Origin: Caldilineaceae bacterium
GTDB taxonomy: Bacteria; Chloroflexota; Anaerolineae; Caldilineales; Caldilineaceae
Assembly (NCBI GenBank): GCA_019637685.1
Contig: JAHBVF010000024.1
Span: 1-64,000 of the forward strand
Reading direction: 5' to 3'
Length of the DNA stretch: 64,000 bases
The position numbers and the translations under genes are program-made. How positions within the stretch are numbered: the first letter of the stretch is position 1; every line of letters begins with the position of its first letter. The notes under the pieces are model-generated. The model was not told the origin of the DNA, searched no databases, and was given only the letters and a program-made list of their open reading frames with translations. This document shows, piece after piece, positions 25,700-33,354 of the stretch.

Positions 25700-26175
25700 A
25701 GCAGGAGGACGATGTGACACTGGTCACTGTGCGCTATCGCGGCCCGCGGAAAAAACCCATCCAACTGACCGATTTTGAACTGCCCAGCGCAGCAGGCAAT
25801 GAACGACCAGCAATGGAGAAAGTGGCCGAGGCAGTGGCTTCTCTGGGGCTGCCGCGGGAGCGGCTGGAAAGGCTCAAGACCGCGGTAGCCGAAGCCACAA
25901 TGAACGCAATGGAACATGGAAATCGTTACCGGGCTGACCAGCCCGTGCGAATTCAGGCCGAGAGCGACGGCCAGCAGCTACGGGTACGCATTACCGATTA
26001 TGGCGGCGGCACAGAGATTCCCGCGGCCGAGACACCGGACATCGACCAGAAACTGGCCGGGCTGCAGTCGCCCCGAGGCTGGGGGCTGTTTCTCATCAAA
26101 AGTATGGTGGACGAAATGAATGTGACCGACGACGGCGAAAAGCATACCCTGGAATTGGTTATCAATTTGGAATAG
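25636..26175 (+). CDS. Anti-sigma-type HATPase (RsbW-like) with phosphatase remnant at its N-terminus
   Basis: The 179-residue reading frame starts at a GTG, contains the last strand of a SpoIIE phosphatase (GPDWEQEDDVTLVTV, residues about 19-33), then a complete GHKL kinase-like domain: LERLKTAVAEATMNAMEHG with the N-box Asn, VRITDYGGG with the G1 Asp, and RGWGLFLIKSMVDEM with the G2 box. RsbW/SpoIIAB-type kinases bind a sigma factor and phosphorylate a STAS antagonist. The STAS gene at 26422 is the natural partner. Whether this truncated version is translated is open because no good ribosome site precedes the GTG. In related genomes the phosphatase and kinase are probably one fused protein. 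Confidence 0.7.
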   Translation: MDIAPNDPLLAYLHNFTGPDWEQEDDVTLVTVRYRGPRKKPIQLTDFELPSAAGNERPAMEKVAEAVASLGLPRERLERLKTAVAEATMNAMEHGNRYRADQPVRIQAESDGQQLRVRITDYGGGTEIPAAETPDIDQKLAGLQSPRGWGLFLIKSMVDEMNVTDDGEKHTLELVINLE

Positions 26176-26182
26176 GAATGAC

Positions 26183-26319
26183 TCTACTGCAAAAAGCCTC
26201 TAAACTCACCGCGGAGTCGCGGGGAACGCGGAGGTTCGCAGCGTTTTTCTCCTGAATCTCGCCGCGTTGCCCCCGCGCCCTCTGCGACTCCGCAGTGAAA
26301 TTGACCTTTTTGCAGTAGA
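26183..26319. repeat. Long palindromic intergenic element
   Basis: Outer arms of 14 bp (TCTACTGCAAAAAG at 26183-26196 and its exact complement at 26306-26319) enclose a second, imperfect inverted pair built on GCGGAGTCGCGG and GCGACTCCGCAG. The element begins seven bases after the kinase stop and is followed to 26400 by degenerate GCGGAT/ATCTGCG repeats. It looks like a MITE or REP-type palindrome. Confidence 0.55.
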
Positions 26320-26421
26320 CTCATAAGAATAGAACGCGGATGACGCGGATCGGGCGGATAAAAGCGGATAAAATCTGCGGTTTCTGCGAAATCTGCGCCC
26401 CAGCTTTTGGGAGAGACTACA

Positions 26422-26715
26422 ATGAAACATAAAACATTCAACGCAACGATCAAGAGCGAAGAGGCCCTGGCCGAAGCCTTTGCCAGCGCCAGCAGCGGCG
26501 TCCAGGCTGTCACCCTCAACTTCGGCAGGCTGGACTACATGAACAGCTCCGGGATCGGTCTACTGGTCACGCGCCTGATCCGCGCCCAGCGCCAGAAACA
26601 GAAATTGCTGGCCTGTGGATTGAGCAATCACTACCAGCAGATTTTCCAGCTTACCCGGCTGGACGAGACAATCGGGATTTTTGAGAGCGAGAGTGAAGCG
26701 ATGGGTGCGGTGTAG
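26422..26715 (+). CDS. STAS-domain anti-sigma factor antagonist
   Basis: The 97-residue protein is a single STAS domain (SpoIIAA/RsbV type). The motif FGRLDYMNSSGIGLLVTRL carries the Ser that is phosphorylated by the cognate kinase, and LTRLDETIGIFES is the usual last helix. Unphosphorylated, such proteins bind the RsbW-like kinase and free the sigma factor. The ATG at 26422 has GGGAGAG about seven bases upstream. Its partner kinase lies 250 bases upstream but its phosphatase domain has been deleted, so the switch may depend on a phosphatase elsewhere or may be non-functional. Confidence 0.85.
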   Translation: MKHKTFNATIKSEEALAEAFASASSGVQAVTLNFGRLDYMNSSGIGLLVTRLIRAQRQKQKLLACGLSNHYQQIFQLTRLDETIGIFESESEAMGAV

Positions 26716-26760
26716 ACTGGGCGGCGTATAGACTGGGCGGCGTATAGACTGGGCGGGATG
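26713..26760. repeat. Three 16-bp tandem repeats at the STAS stop codon
   Basis: The unit TAGACTGGGCGGCGTA occurs at 26713-26728 and 26729-26744 exactly and at 26745-26760 with changes at its end. The first copy includes the stop codon of the STAS gene. Confidence 0.75.
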
Positions 26761-26765
26761 TAGAG

Positions 26766-26799
26766 TGACAGAGTAACAGTCGCCACTGTCACTCTGTCA
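26766..26799. terminator. Hairpin after the STAS gene
   Basis: TGACAGAGT pairs with ACTCTGTCA, and after one mismatch ACAGT pairs with ACTGT around a CGCC loop, giving a 14-bp stem. It probably ends the STAS transcript. There is no T-run. Confidence 0.5.
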
Positions 26800-26819
26800 A
26801 AGACAGGCGGGCGCGACAG

Positions 26820-27283
26820 ATGGACGAGGAAATCCAAAAACCGCGGGATTCCCATGCAAGTTGGGCAAAACCGGTGGACCGTTTGCATGTGCAAAATGTC
26901 GGCGGTGCTGCTGTGAATCTCAATGTGGAAGGACGTCGCCTCACGGGTCCTATACAGGAGCGGGATTCAACACATTCAGTTGCCAGGAGGAAGGCGTTAC
27001 CGTCTGCCAAATCCAGTCACTGGCCCGGGCCAACGACACCATCTACGAGTGCGGCTTCCGGGTATTGGGCGGTGCAGCCCAGCAGGAACGTATCTGGCGT
27101 CATGTGCTCACGGGGCTGGCCGGCCAGTTTGGCGTGAAGGGCGAAGTAGAAGTCAAAAAGGTCTGCGTGGACAGCCGTCTGCAATGGGGACAAACGAAAA
27201 ACCTGTGGCACAATGCGATTATCCGCACCACCCTGGCTTTGCCCCTGCGGGCATTGCGACGCCTGATCGGGCGCGCCAAATAA
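26820..27283 (+). pseudogene. Frameshifted, internally deleted gene of unknown function
   Basis: The ATG at 26820 opens a good coding-like N-terminus (residues PVDRLHVQNV then AVNLNVEGRRLTGPIQ), which turns to low-quality sequence after about 26962. From about 26965 another frame reads well to a stop at 27281-27283: TFSCQEEGVTVCQIQSLARA, ERIWRHVLTGLAGQFGVKGE and VCVDSRLQWGQTKNLWHNA. The two halves look like the first and last parts of one larger cytoplasmic protein seen in Chloroflexota, with perhaps 90 codons lost out of frame at the junction. I cannot name the family. It sits only about 100 bases after the STAS gene and next to another internally deleted gene. Confidence 0.6.
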
Positions 27284-27306
27284 ACAGGTGAAACAGACAG
27301 GCGGCG

Positions 27307-28734
27307 ATGGGAGCAGACAGATTGATAACCTATGACGCCGTAGTTGTCGGTGCTGGTCCCAACGGGCTGGCCGCGGCCATTACACTGGCCCAGGCCGGGC
27401 GCTCGGTGCTGGTCATCGAAGCAAAGGGAACAATCGGCGGCGGCGCGCGCACCTGCGCGCTGACTCTGCCCGGCTTTCGCCACGACATCTGCTCGGCCAT
27501 CCACCCACTGGGGCTGGGATCGCCTTTTATGCGTAGCCTGCCCTGGGAACGGCTGGGCGTGGCGTGGATTCAGCCCGATCTGCCCCTGGCCCACCCATTG
27601 GACGACGGCAGCGCGGTCGGGTTGCACCGCTCCCTGGCCGAGACCGCCGACTCCATCGGTCGCGACGGGGACGCGTGGCAGGCGCTGCTGGGACCCCTGG
27701 CCGCGGACTGGGAAAAGCTGGCCCCGACGCTCCTCGGCCCCCACCCTTTTTCACCCCATCTTTTGGCCCTGGCCCGTTTTGGCCTGCCGGGGATGCTGCC
27801 CGCCAATCTGCTGCCCCGCCTGCTCTTTCGAGAGGAGCGGGCACGCGCCCTCTTTGCCGGGCTGGCCGCCCATTCGTTTTTGGATTTCAGCCAACCCTTT
27901 TCCAGCGCCTTTGGATTGGTGTTGGGTCTGCTGGGACACAGCGTGGGTTGGCCTGTTCCCCAAGGCGGCTCCCAGGCCATTGTGGATGGGATGGCCCGCC
28001 ACTTGCAGGAATTGGGTGGGGAGATTGTCTGCGGCTGGGAAGTGAAAACCCTGGACGAACTGCCCAAAAGCCGGGCCGTCCTGCTGGACGTGACGCCCCG
28101 GCAGCTATTGCAACTGGCCGGGAAGAAACTGCCGTCCGGCTACCAGCGCAGGCTGGAGAAGTACCGCTACGGGCCGGGGGTCTTCAAAATCGACTACGCG
28201 CTGAATGAGCCTGTGCCCTGGCGGGCAGAAGAATGCCGCCGGGCGGGAACCGTCCACGTGGGCGGGACACTGGCCGAAATTGCCGCGTCCGAGCGGGCCA
28301 CAAACCGGGGACAGTTGAGCGAACGCCCGTATGTGCTGGTGGCCCAGCAGAGCCTCTTCGATGCCAGCCGCGCGCCCGCGGGTCAGCACACCCTCTGGGC
28401 CTACTGCCACGTGCCCCACGGCTCCACCGCGGACAGGACAGAAGCCATCGAGCAGCAGATCGAGCGTTTTGCCCCCGGCTTCCGAGAGACGATTCTGGCC
28501 CGTTCCACCCGCAACACCCAGGCCATCCACGCCTACAACCCCAACTATATCGGCGGCGACATCAACGGCGGCGTCCAGGACATCCGCCAGTTGTGGACCC
28601 GTCCGCTCCTGGCCTGGCCGCCCTACGCCACACCCATCCCCGGCGTCTATCTCTGCTCCTCCTCCACGCCCCCCGGCGGCGGCGTCCACGGGATGTGCGG
28701 CTATCATGCGGCGCAGAGCGCATTGAGAAGATAA
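27307..28734 (+). CDS. FAD-dependent oxidoreductase, phytoene desaturase-like
   Basis: The 475-residue protein begins with a dinucleotide-binding fold (YDAVVVGAGPNGLAAA and the second-strand Glu of VLVIEAKG), then the IGGGARTCAL block and FRHDICSAIHPLG, typical of the NAD(P)/FAD amine-oxidase-like desaturases (CrtI relatives and the mammalian PYROXD2 group). The middle has GWPVPQGGSQAIVDGMARHL, the conserved flavin-domain loop, and the C-terminus has PGGGVHGMCGYHAA, which closes around the flavin. The substrate is unknown; no carotenoid genes are nearby. A 30-bp copy of the C-terminal coding sequence recurs at 38959-38988. The start ATG lacks a strong ribosome site; it lies 23 bases after the preceding pseudogene. 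Confidence 0.85.
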   Translation: MGADRLITYDAVVVGAGPNGLAAAITLAQAGRSVLVIEAKGTIGGGARTCALTLPGFRHDICSAIHPLGLGSPFMRSLPWERLGVAWIQPDLPLAHPLDDGSAVGLHRSLAETADSIGRDGDAWQALLGPLAADWEKLAPTLLGPHPFSPHLLALARFGLPGMLPANLLPRLLFREERARALFAGLAAHSFLDFSQPFSSAFGLVLGLLGHSVGWPVPQGGSQAIVDGMARHLQELGGEIVCGWEVKTLDELPKSRAVLLDVTPRQLLQLAGKKLPSGYQRRLEKYRYGPGVFKIDYALNEPVPWRAEECRRAGTVHVGGTLAEIAASERATNRGQLSERPYVLVAQQSLFDASRAPAGQHTLWAYCHVPHGSTADRTEAIEQQIERFAPGFRETILARSTRNTQAIHAYNPNYIGGDINGGVQDIRQLWTRPLLAWPPYATPIPGVYLCSSSTPPGGGVHGMCGYHAAQSALRR

Positions 28735-28870
28735 GCTATAGGCCTCCAATCGACAAGCGCTGATCGCTTCTTTTTGGCAGAACAATCTTGACTGCGTGGT
28801 GGTATACTAACAGTGCCGATCACGGATCGGCCTCCCCGCGTGGATTTCTCTATTTCCAAAGGAAAAGTAT

Positions 28871-31800
28871 ATGCTGCGCCGTTTTCGTTTGTGGCATCTG
28901 TTTGTGATCCTTCTTTCGGTTCTTGTGCTTTCTGTAGGGCTATTGCGAGCCGCGTCCACGGATGCTGTCATCGGCGACGGCACACCCGCGAGCTGCACCG
29001 AAGCCGCCTTCGACGCCGCGCTCAACAGCGGCGGCGCCATCACCTTCAACTGCGGCGGCGCGCCCCTCGTCATTCCCCTCAGCGCGCAGAAGGTGATCAG
29101 CGGCGACACCCAAATCGACGGCGGCGGGCTGATCACTCTGCACGCCAACGGCTCGCGCCATTTCTACATTCCCGCCGGCGGCAAGCTGACACTGCGCAAC
29201 ATTACCCTCAGCGACGGCTTCGCCAACGGCGACGGCGGCTCCATCTTCAATCAGAGCGTAGTGGAAATCGACAACGCCACCCTGCAAAACAACGCCACGT
29301 CCATGAGTTTCAGCGGCGGGGCCATCGTCAACTACGGCAGCCTCACCATCACCAACAGCACGCTGCAGGACAATACTGGCGGCAACGGCGGTGCGGTCTA
29401 CCCGCGCTGGCCCGGCTCGCGCACGCGGATTGTGAACAGCATCCTGCGCCGGAATCATGCCGCCAATGCGACGGGCTGGGGCGGTGCCCTGCTCACCTGG
29501 GACGGGGCTGTAGTGGTCATCGAGAACAGCCTGTTGGCTGGCAACACGGCCATCGAAGGCGGCGCCATCTACAACACAAGCAACTCGGACGTGACGGTGA
29601 CCGGATCGACCCTGCGCCAGAACCAGGCCAGCCAATGGGGCGGTGCCATCGTCAACAACCAGCACATGCGCATCCTCAACTCGATCATCGCCGAAAACAC
29701 AGGTCAATATCAGGGCGGCGGCATCGTCAACCAGGGGGGCGTGATCGAGATCGAGTCCAGCAGTGTCTCCGCCAACGCCATCACCGGCGCGGACGGCACA
29801 GGCGGCAACATCCTGAACTACTACCAGGGAGTGGGCAACGACATCCACTATGGCAGCCTGTCGCTGACGGCCTCGACTGTGGCTGCGGGCAACGCGCCTT
29901 TTCTGGGCGGCGGCATCTTCACCTACGGTCCGGTCACCATCACGGCCAGTTCGCTGATCTCCAACACGACCGCGGGCCGCGGCGGCGGGATGTACATAGA
30001 CGCCAGCGCCAATGGCAGCGTCATCATTGTCAACAGCACTCTGGCGGCCAACCACGCCGGCGGCCACGGCGGTGCCATCTACAAGGCATCCGGGGCGCTC
30101 AACCTTCGCTTCAGCACCCTGGCCGGAAACAGCAGCGGGCAGGAGGGCAACGCCCTCTATATGGACCTGGGACAACAACAATCCACCACCGCGGCGGGCG
30201 TGATCCTGAGCGGCGATTGCGTGCAGAATGGGGTGGTCTCCCAGGGCTACAACCTGGACAGCGGCACCAGTTGCGGCTTCAACCAGGCCACCGATCTGAC
30301 CAACACTGATCCGCTCCTGGGGCCGTTGGCCGACAACGGCGGCCCCACCCTCACCCAGAAGCCGGCACCGGGCAGCCCGGCCATCGATGCGGTGTTGGGC
30401 GGCGATTGCCCGGCCCAGGACCAGCGCGGACAGCCCCGGCCCTTCGGCCCCCGCTGCGACATCGGCGCAGTGGAAGTCGGGGATCAGCCGGTGAATACGC
30501 CCACATCCACGCCCACGCCGACGGCTACAGCGACCCCGACGGCTACCTCTACGCCTACGCAAGTCCCGACCCCCAACACCCTGAACTATACGGCCTACAC
30601 CCTCGAAGTCACCCAGGGCATCCAGGACCTGAGCAATACAGTGCCGCTGATACGGGGCAAAACGGCCTGGGTGCGTTTCTATGTGGGGCGCTCCGCCGGT
30701 CAGAGCAGCCCGCTGGTCAGCGCCCAACTCTGGCATATCGTCAACAACCAGCGGGTCGGCTCGCCGGTCTATCCCTCCAACCCTGGCGGCAAACTGGCCC
30801 CGCCCACCAGCCCCAACCGGGGTCAACTCGGCGACACTTTCTACTTCCCTGTGCCGTCGGACTGGCTGAACGCGTCTACGCTTCAGGTGGAGGCAACAGC
30901 CAATCCCAGCAAAGCCACCGGCGGCTGCGGCATTTTGTGCTTCTTCTTCTGGTGGCGGGACGCGGACGAAACCAACTACAGTGACAATACCGTGCGCTCG
31001 CCCCTGCTCGCGCTGCAGAGTGTACCGGTCATGCGTCTGCATCTCTACAATGTGGTCTACAGCCGCAACAACAAATGGTACAAAGCCACCAGCGCCGAGA
31101 TGGACGAGATCGAAGGCTGGCTGCGCCGGGCCTATCCTATCCCCGGCCTGATTGTATACCGCAGCGAGACCACAATGCCCGAATCCAGCATCTACACATC
31201 GGGCAAAGATGCCAAAGGCAACCCGACCTACTATCTGGACGCAGGCAAAGTCAATGACCGGCTCAATCTGATTCGCAACATTAATAAGGTGTTCGGCCCA
31301 GGCTTCCGGGAACAGGACCGCTACTACGGCGTCGCCACCAGCGCCTCCGGTGACTTTATGCGCGGTCTGGGAGAAGTGCCGGGCCACGTCTCCGCTGGCC
31401 CCACCGGTCCCAAAAACACCTCCAGTTGGCAATGGGAACAGGACAGCGTCTACTACGGCGATTGGTACGCGGGCCACGAGATCGGCCACACCTGGGGGCG
31501 GGCGCATCCTGCCGCCAACGGCTATGTGAGCGAAACCAACAAAGGCTGTGGTCAATCCCGGGACGATTTCAGCTATCCCTATGCCAATGCGGTCATCGGC
31601 GGCAACAGTCTCTATCTCTGGCTGGGCGGCAACATTTGGATCACCTTCCCGCCCAGCCGCTACTACGGCTTTGATGTGGGCCTGCACAAACCGGTGATCC
31701 GCGGCCCGGACTGGACCGATGTGATGACCTATTGCCAGAACGAATGGACCTCGGACTATACCTACAACGGCATTCGCGCCCGGATGCAGGCCGAGGGTTT

Positions 31801-33076
31801 TGCTGTCACTGCGGCTCAGGCCATGGCCCCCGCCGGTGACTTTCTGCTGATCCAGGGCCAGATTGCGCCAGACGGCAACAGCGCCACCTTGGGCGAAATC
31901 CTCACCCTGCCCGCGGCCAGCCAACCCCTGCCCGATCCCGGCGCGTACAGCCTGGAACTGCGGGGCAGCGGCGGCACGCTCCTGGCCTCCCACTCCTTTA
32001 CGCCCACGCTCTATGCCGATGAAGACACTGCCAACGACGGCATAGGCTTCGTCAATCTGGTCGTCCCCGCCGCGAGCGGAACCCAGACAATCGAACTGCG
32101 CCGGGGCGAGACGCTCCTGGCCTCCCGCACGGTCAGCGCGCACGCGCCCACAGCCACACTATTGACCCCCAACGGCGGCGAAAACATCGGCCCCACGGGT
32201 GTCACAGTCTCCTGGCAGATGACGGACGAGGACGGCGACCCGCTCACCGCGGCCCTCCTCTTCAGCCCGGACAACGGCGCAAACTGGCAGACACTCCAGA
32301 CCGGCATCACCGACACCACCAGTGTGGATATCCCCTATTCCCTCCTCTCCGGCACGGAGCAGGGGCTGATGCGGGTGCTGGTCAGCGACGGCGTACAGAC
32401 GGCGCTGGACGATTCGGACGCGGTCTTCAGCGTCCAGCGCAGCGCGCCGGAAGTGGCCTTCCTGTCGCCCCTGCCCGGCAGCAGCTTTGTGGTCAGCCAG
32501 ACGGTAGCGTTGGCGGCCTCGGCCTATGACAAAGAGGACGGCCAACTGACCGACGCCGCCTTCGCCTGGACATCGGACTTGGACGGGCCGCTGGGTCCAG
32601 GCGCAAACCTGAGCCTGGACACCCTATCCGCAGGCCAGCACGCGGTCAGTGTCACCGCCACGGACAGCGACGGTCTCAGTGCAACGATTACCCGCACCAT
32701 CGCCATCAGCCAGGACGTGACCAGTGCGGTCAATCTGCTGGTGGTTATGCCCCAGACGGTACAACTGGTGGCTGTTGTGGGCACGACCCATCCGGTGACG
32801 GGAACCCTCGCCATCCGGGACGCCAACGCATCCACCGGTGTCACCCCGCCGCTCAACTGGACGGTCAGCGACGACGCTGCCTGGCTCAGCCTGGCAGTCA
32901 GCGCGGGCACAGCCCCCAGCGATCTGTCGGTCAGCGCCGACCCGACCGGCTTTGCCACGGGTATCTACACGGGAACGGTGACTGTCCAGGCTGGCGCGAC
33001 GGTCGCGGACGTGGCAGTCAGTCTGAATGTCACGCCCCCGTCCTACAGCATTTTCGTGCCCGCGATCCAGCGCTGA
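28871..33076 (+). CDS. Giant secreted protein: beta-helix domain fused to zinc metalloprotease and Ig-like domains
   Basis: The 1401-residue protein has a signal peptide (FVILLSVLVLSVGLLRAAS), then a right-handed beta-helix of the choice-of-anchor/polymorphic-repeat type (many GGAI(Y/V)N turns, residues about 40-500) ending in CDIGAVEVG, a Thr-Pro linker near 540, and a peptidase-like domain with the zinc motif HEIGHTWGRAH around residue 869, where the two His and the third His within the next residues bind zinc and the Glu is catalytic. The C-terminal part has Ig-like folds (ATLLTPNGGENIGPTGVTVS and VAFLSPLPGSSFVVSQTV) and the tail YSIFVPAIQR. It would act outside the cell. AAAGGA stands five bases before the ATG. 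It shares its beta-helix start and CDIGAVEVG block with the next giant gene, so the two are paralogous at their N-terminal halves. Confidence 0.85.
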   Translation: MLRRFRLWHLFVILLSVLVLSVGLLRAASTDAVIGDGTPASCTEAAFDAALNSGGAITFNCGGAPLVIPLSAQKVISGDTQIDGGGLITLHANGSRHFYIPAGGKLTLRNITLSDGFANGDGGSIFNQSVVEIDNATLQNNATSMSFSGGAIVNYGSLTITNSTLQDNTGGNGGAVYPRWPGSRTRIVNSILRRNHAANATGWGGALLTWDGAVVVIENSLLAGNTAIEGGAIYNTSNSDVTVTGSTLRQNQASQWGGAIVNNQHMRILNSIIAENTGQYQGGGIVNQGGVIEIESSSVSANAITGADGTGGNILNYYQGVGNDIHYGSLSLTASTVAAGNAPFLGGGIFTYGPVTITASSLISNTTAGRGGGMYIDASANGSVIIVNSTLAANHAGGHGGAIYKASGALNLRFSTLAGNSSGQEGNALYMDLGQQQSTTAAGVILSGDCVQNGVVSQGYNLDSGTSCGFNQATDLTNTDPLLGPLADNGGPTLTQKPAPGSPAIDAVLGGDCPAQDQRGQPRPFGPRCDIGAVEVGDQPVNTPTSTPTPTATATPTATSTPTQVPTPNTLNYTAYTLEVTQGIQDLSNTVPLIRGKTAWVRFYVGRSAGQSSPLVSAQLWHIVNNQRVGSPVYPSNPGGKLAPPTSPNRGQLGDTFYFPVPSDWLNASTLQVEATANPSKATGGCGILCFFFWWRDADETNYSDNTVRSPLLALQSVPVMRLHLYNVVYSRNNKWYKATSAEMDEIEGWLRRAYPIPGLIVYRSETTMPESSIYTSGKDAKGNPTYYLDAGKVNDRLNLIRNINKVFGPGFREQDRYYGVATSASGDFMRGLGEVPGHVSAGPTGPKNTSSWQWEQDSVYYGDWYAGHEIGHTWGRAHPAANGYVSETNKGCGQSRDDFSYPYANAVIGGNSLYLWLGGNIWITFPPSRYYGFDVGLHKPVIRGPDWTDVMTYCQNEWTSDYTYNGIRARMQAEGFAVTAAQAMAPAGDFLLIQGQIAPDGNSATLGEILTLPAASQPLPDPGAYSLELRGSGGTLLASHSFTPTLYADEDTANDGIGFVNLVVPAASGTQTIELRRGETLLASRTVSAHAPTATLLTPNGGENIGPTGVTVSWQMTDEDGDPLTAALLFSPDNGANWQTLQTGITDTTSVDIPYSLLSGTEQGLMRVLVSDGVQTALDDSDAVFSVQRSAPEVAFLSPLPGSSFVVSQTVALAASAYDKEDGQLTDAAFAWTSDLDGPLGPGANLSLDTLSAGQHAVSVTATDSDGLSATITRTIAISQDVTSAVNLLVVMPQTVQLVAVVGTTHPVTGTLAIRDANASTGVTPPLNWTVSDDAAWLSLAVSAGTAPSDLSVSADPTGFATGIYTGTVTVQAGATVADVAVSLNVTPPSYSIFVPAIQR

Positions 33077-33113
33077 ATGCGCTTTTAGGAGCGTCGCTTC
33101 AATAACTTGATGA

Positions 33114-33189
33114 AGTGCCGGGGACTTTTCGCACCAGCGGGTCAGCTTTTCCAACCTGACGACACGTCTGACGTGAAGTCCCCGGCACT
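33114..33189. repeat. 14-bp inverted repeat, first of pair
   Basis: AGTGCCGGGGACTT at 33114-33127 pairs exactly with AAGTCCCCGGCACT at 33176-33189. The 48-base loop contains a smaller GTCAG/CTGAC pair, so a cruciform or a branched RNA can form. It starts 37 bases after the stop of the metalloprotease gene. Confidence 0.7.
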
Positions 33190-33228
33190 GGGTGATTTGA
33201 TCGCCAATCCTTGACGATTATTACGAGA

Positions 33229-33281
33229 GGAGCGAGTACGCCCACGTGTGCGTCCACACCGCACGTGGGCGTGCTCGCTCC
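33229..33281. repeat. 20-bp inverted repeat, second of pair
   Basis: Twenty bases at 33229-33248 (starting GGAGCGAGTACGCCC) pair with 33262-33281 with a single G-T pair, around a 13-base loop. It lies about 75 bases before the ATG of the next giant gene. Too strong to be chance, it could be a terminator, attenuator or recombination-prone palindrome. Confidence 0.75.
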
Positions 33282-33354
33282 ACCGAATTGGGAGGACATC
33301 GACCAGTTCAAGCGACTTGTGTTTAGTTTGTGTTTGCGCCCAAGGGGGCGTCTG

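Larger units (their letters stand above)
33077..33354. other. Intergenic region with two long inverted repeats
   Basis: Between the two paralogous giant genes lie a 14-bp perfect inverted repeat (33114-33127 with 33176-33189) and a 20-bp near-perfect one (33229-33248 with 33262-33281). A promoter for the downstream gene was not clear; the sequence TTGACGATTATTACGAGAGG at 33211-33230 is AT-richer. Confidence 0.6.

Noticed and set aside
28940..32143. Very long minus-strand open frame opposite the beta-helix/metalloprotease gene
   Set aside because: Third-position GC bias keeps the opposite strand open; it lacks motifs, while the plus strand has a signal peptide, beta-helix and HEIGH motif.
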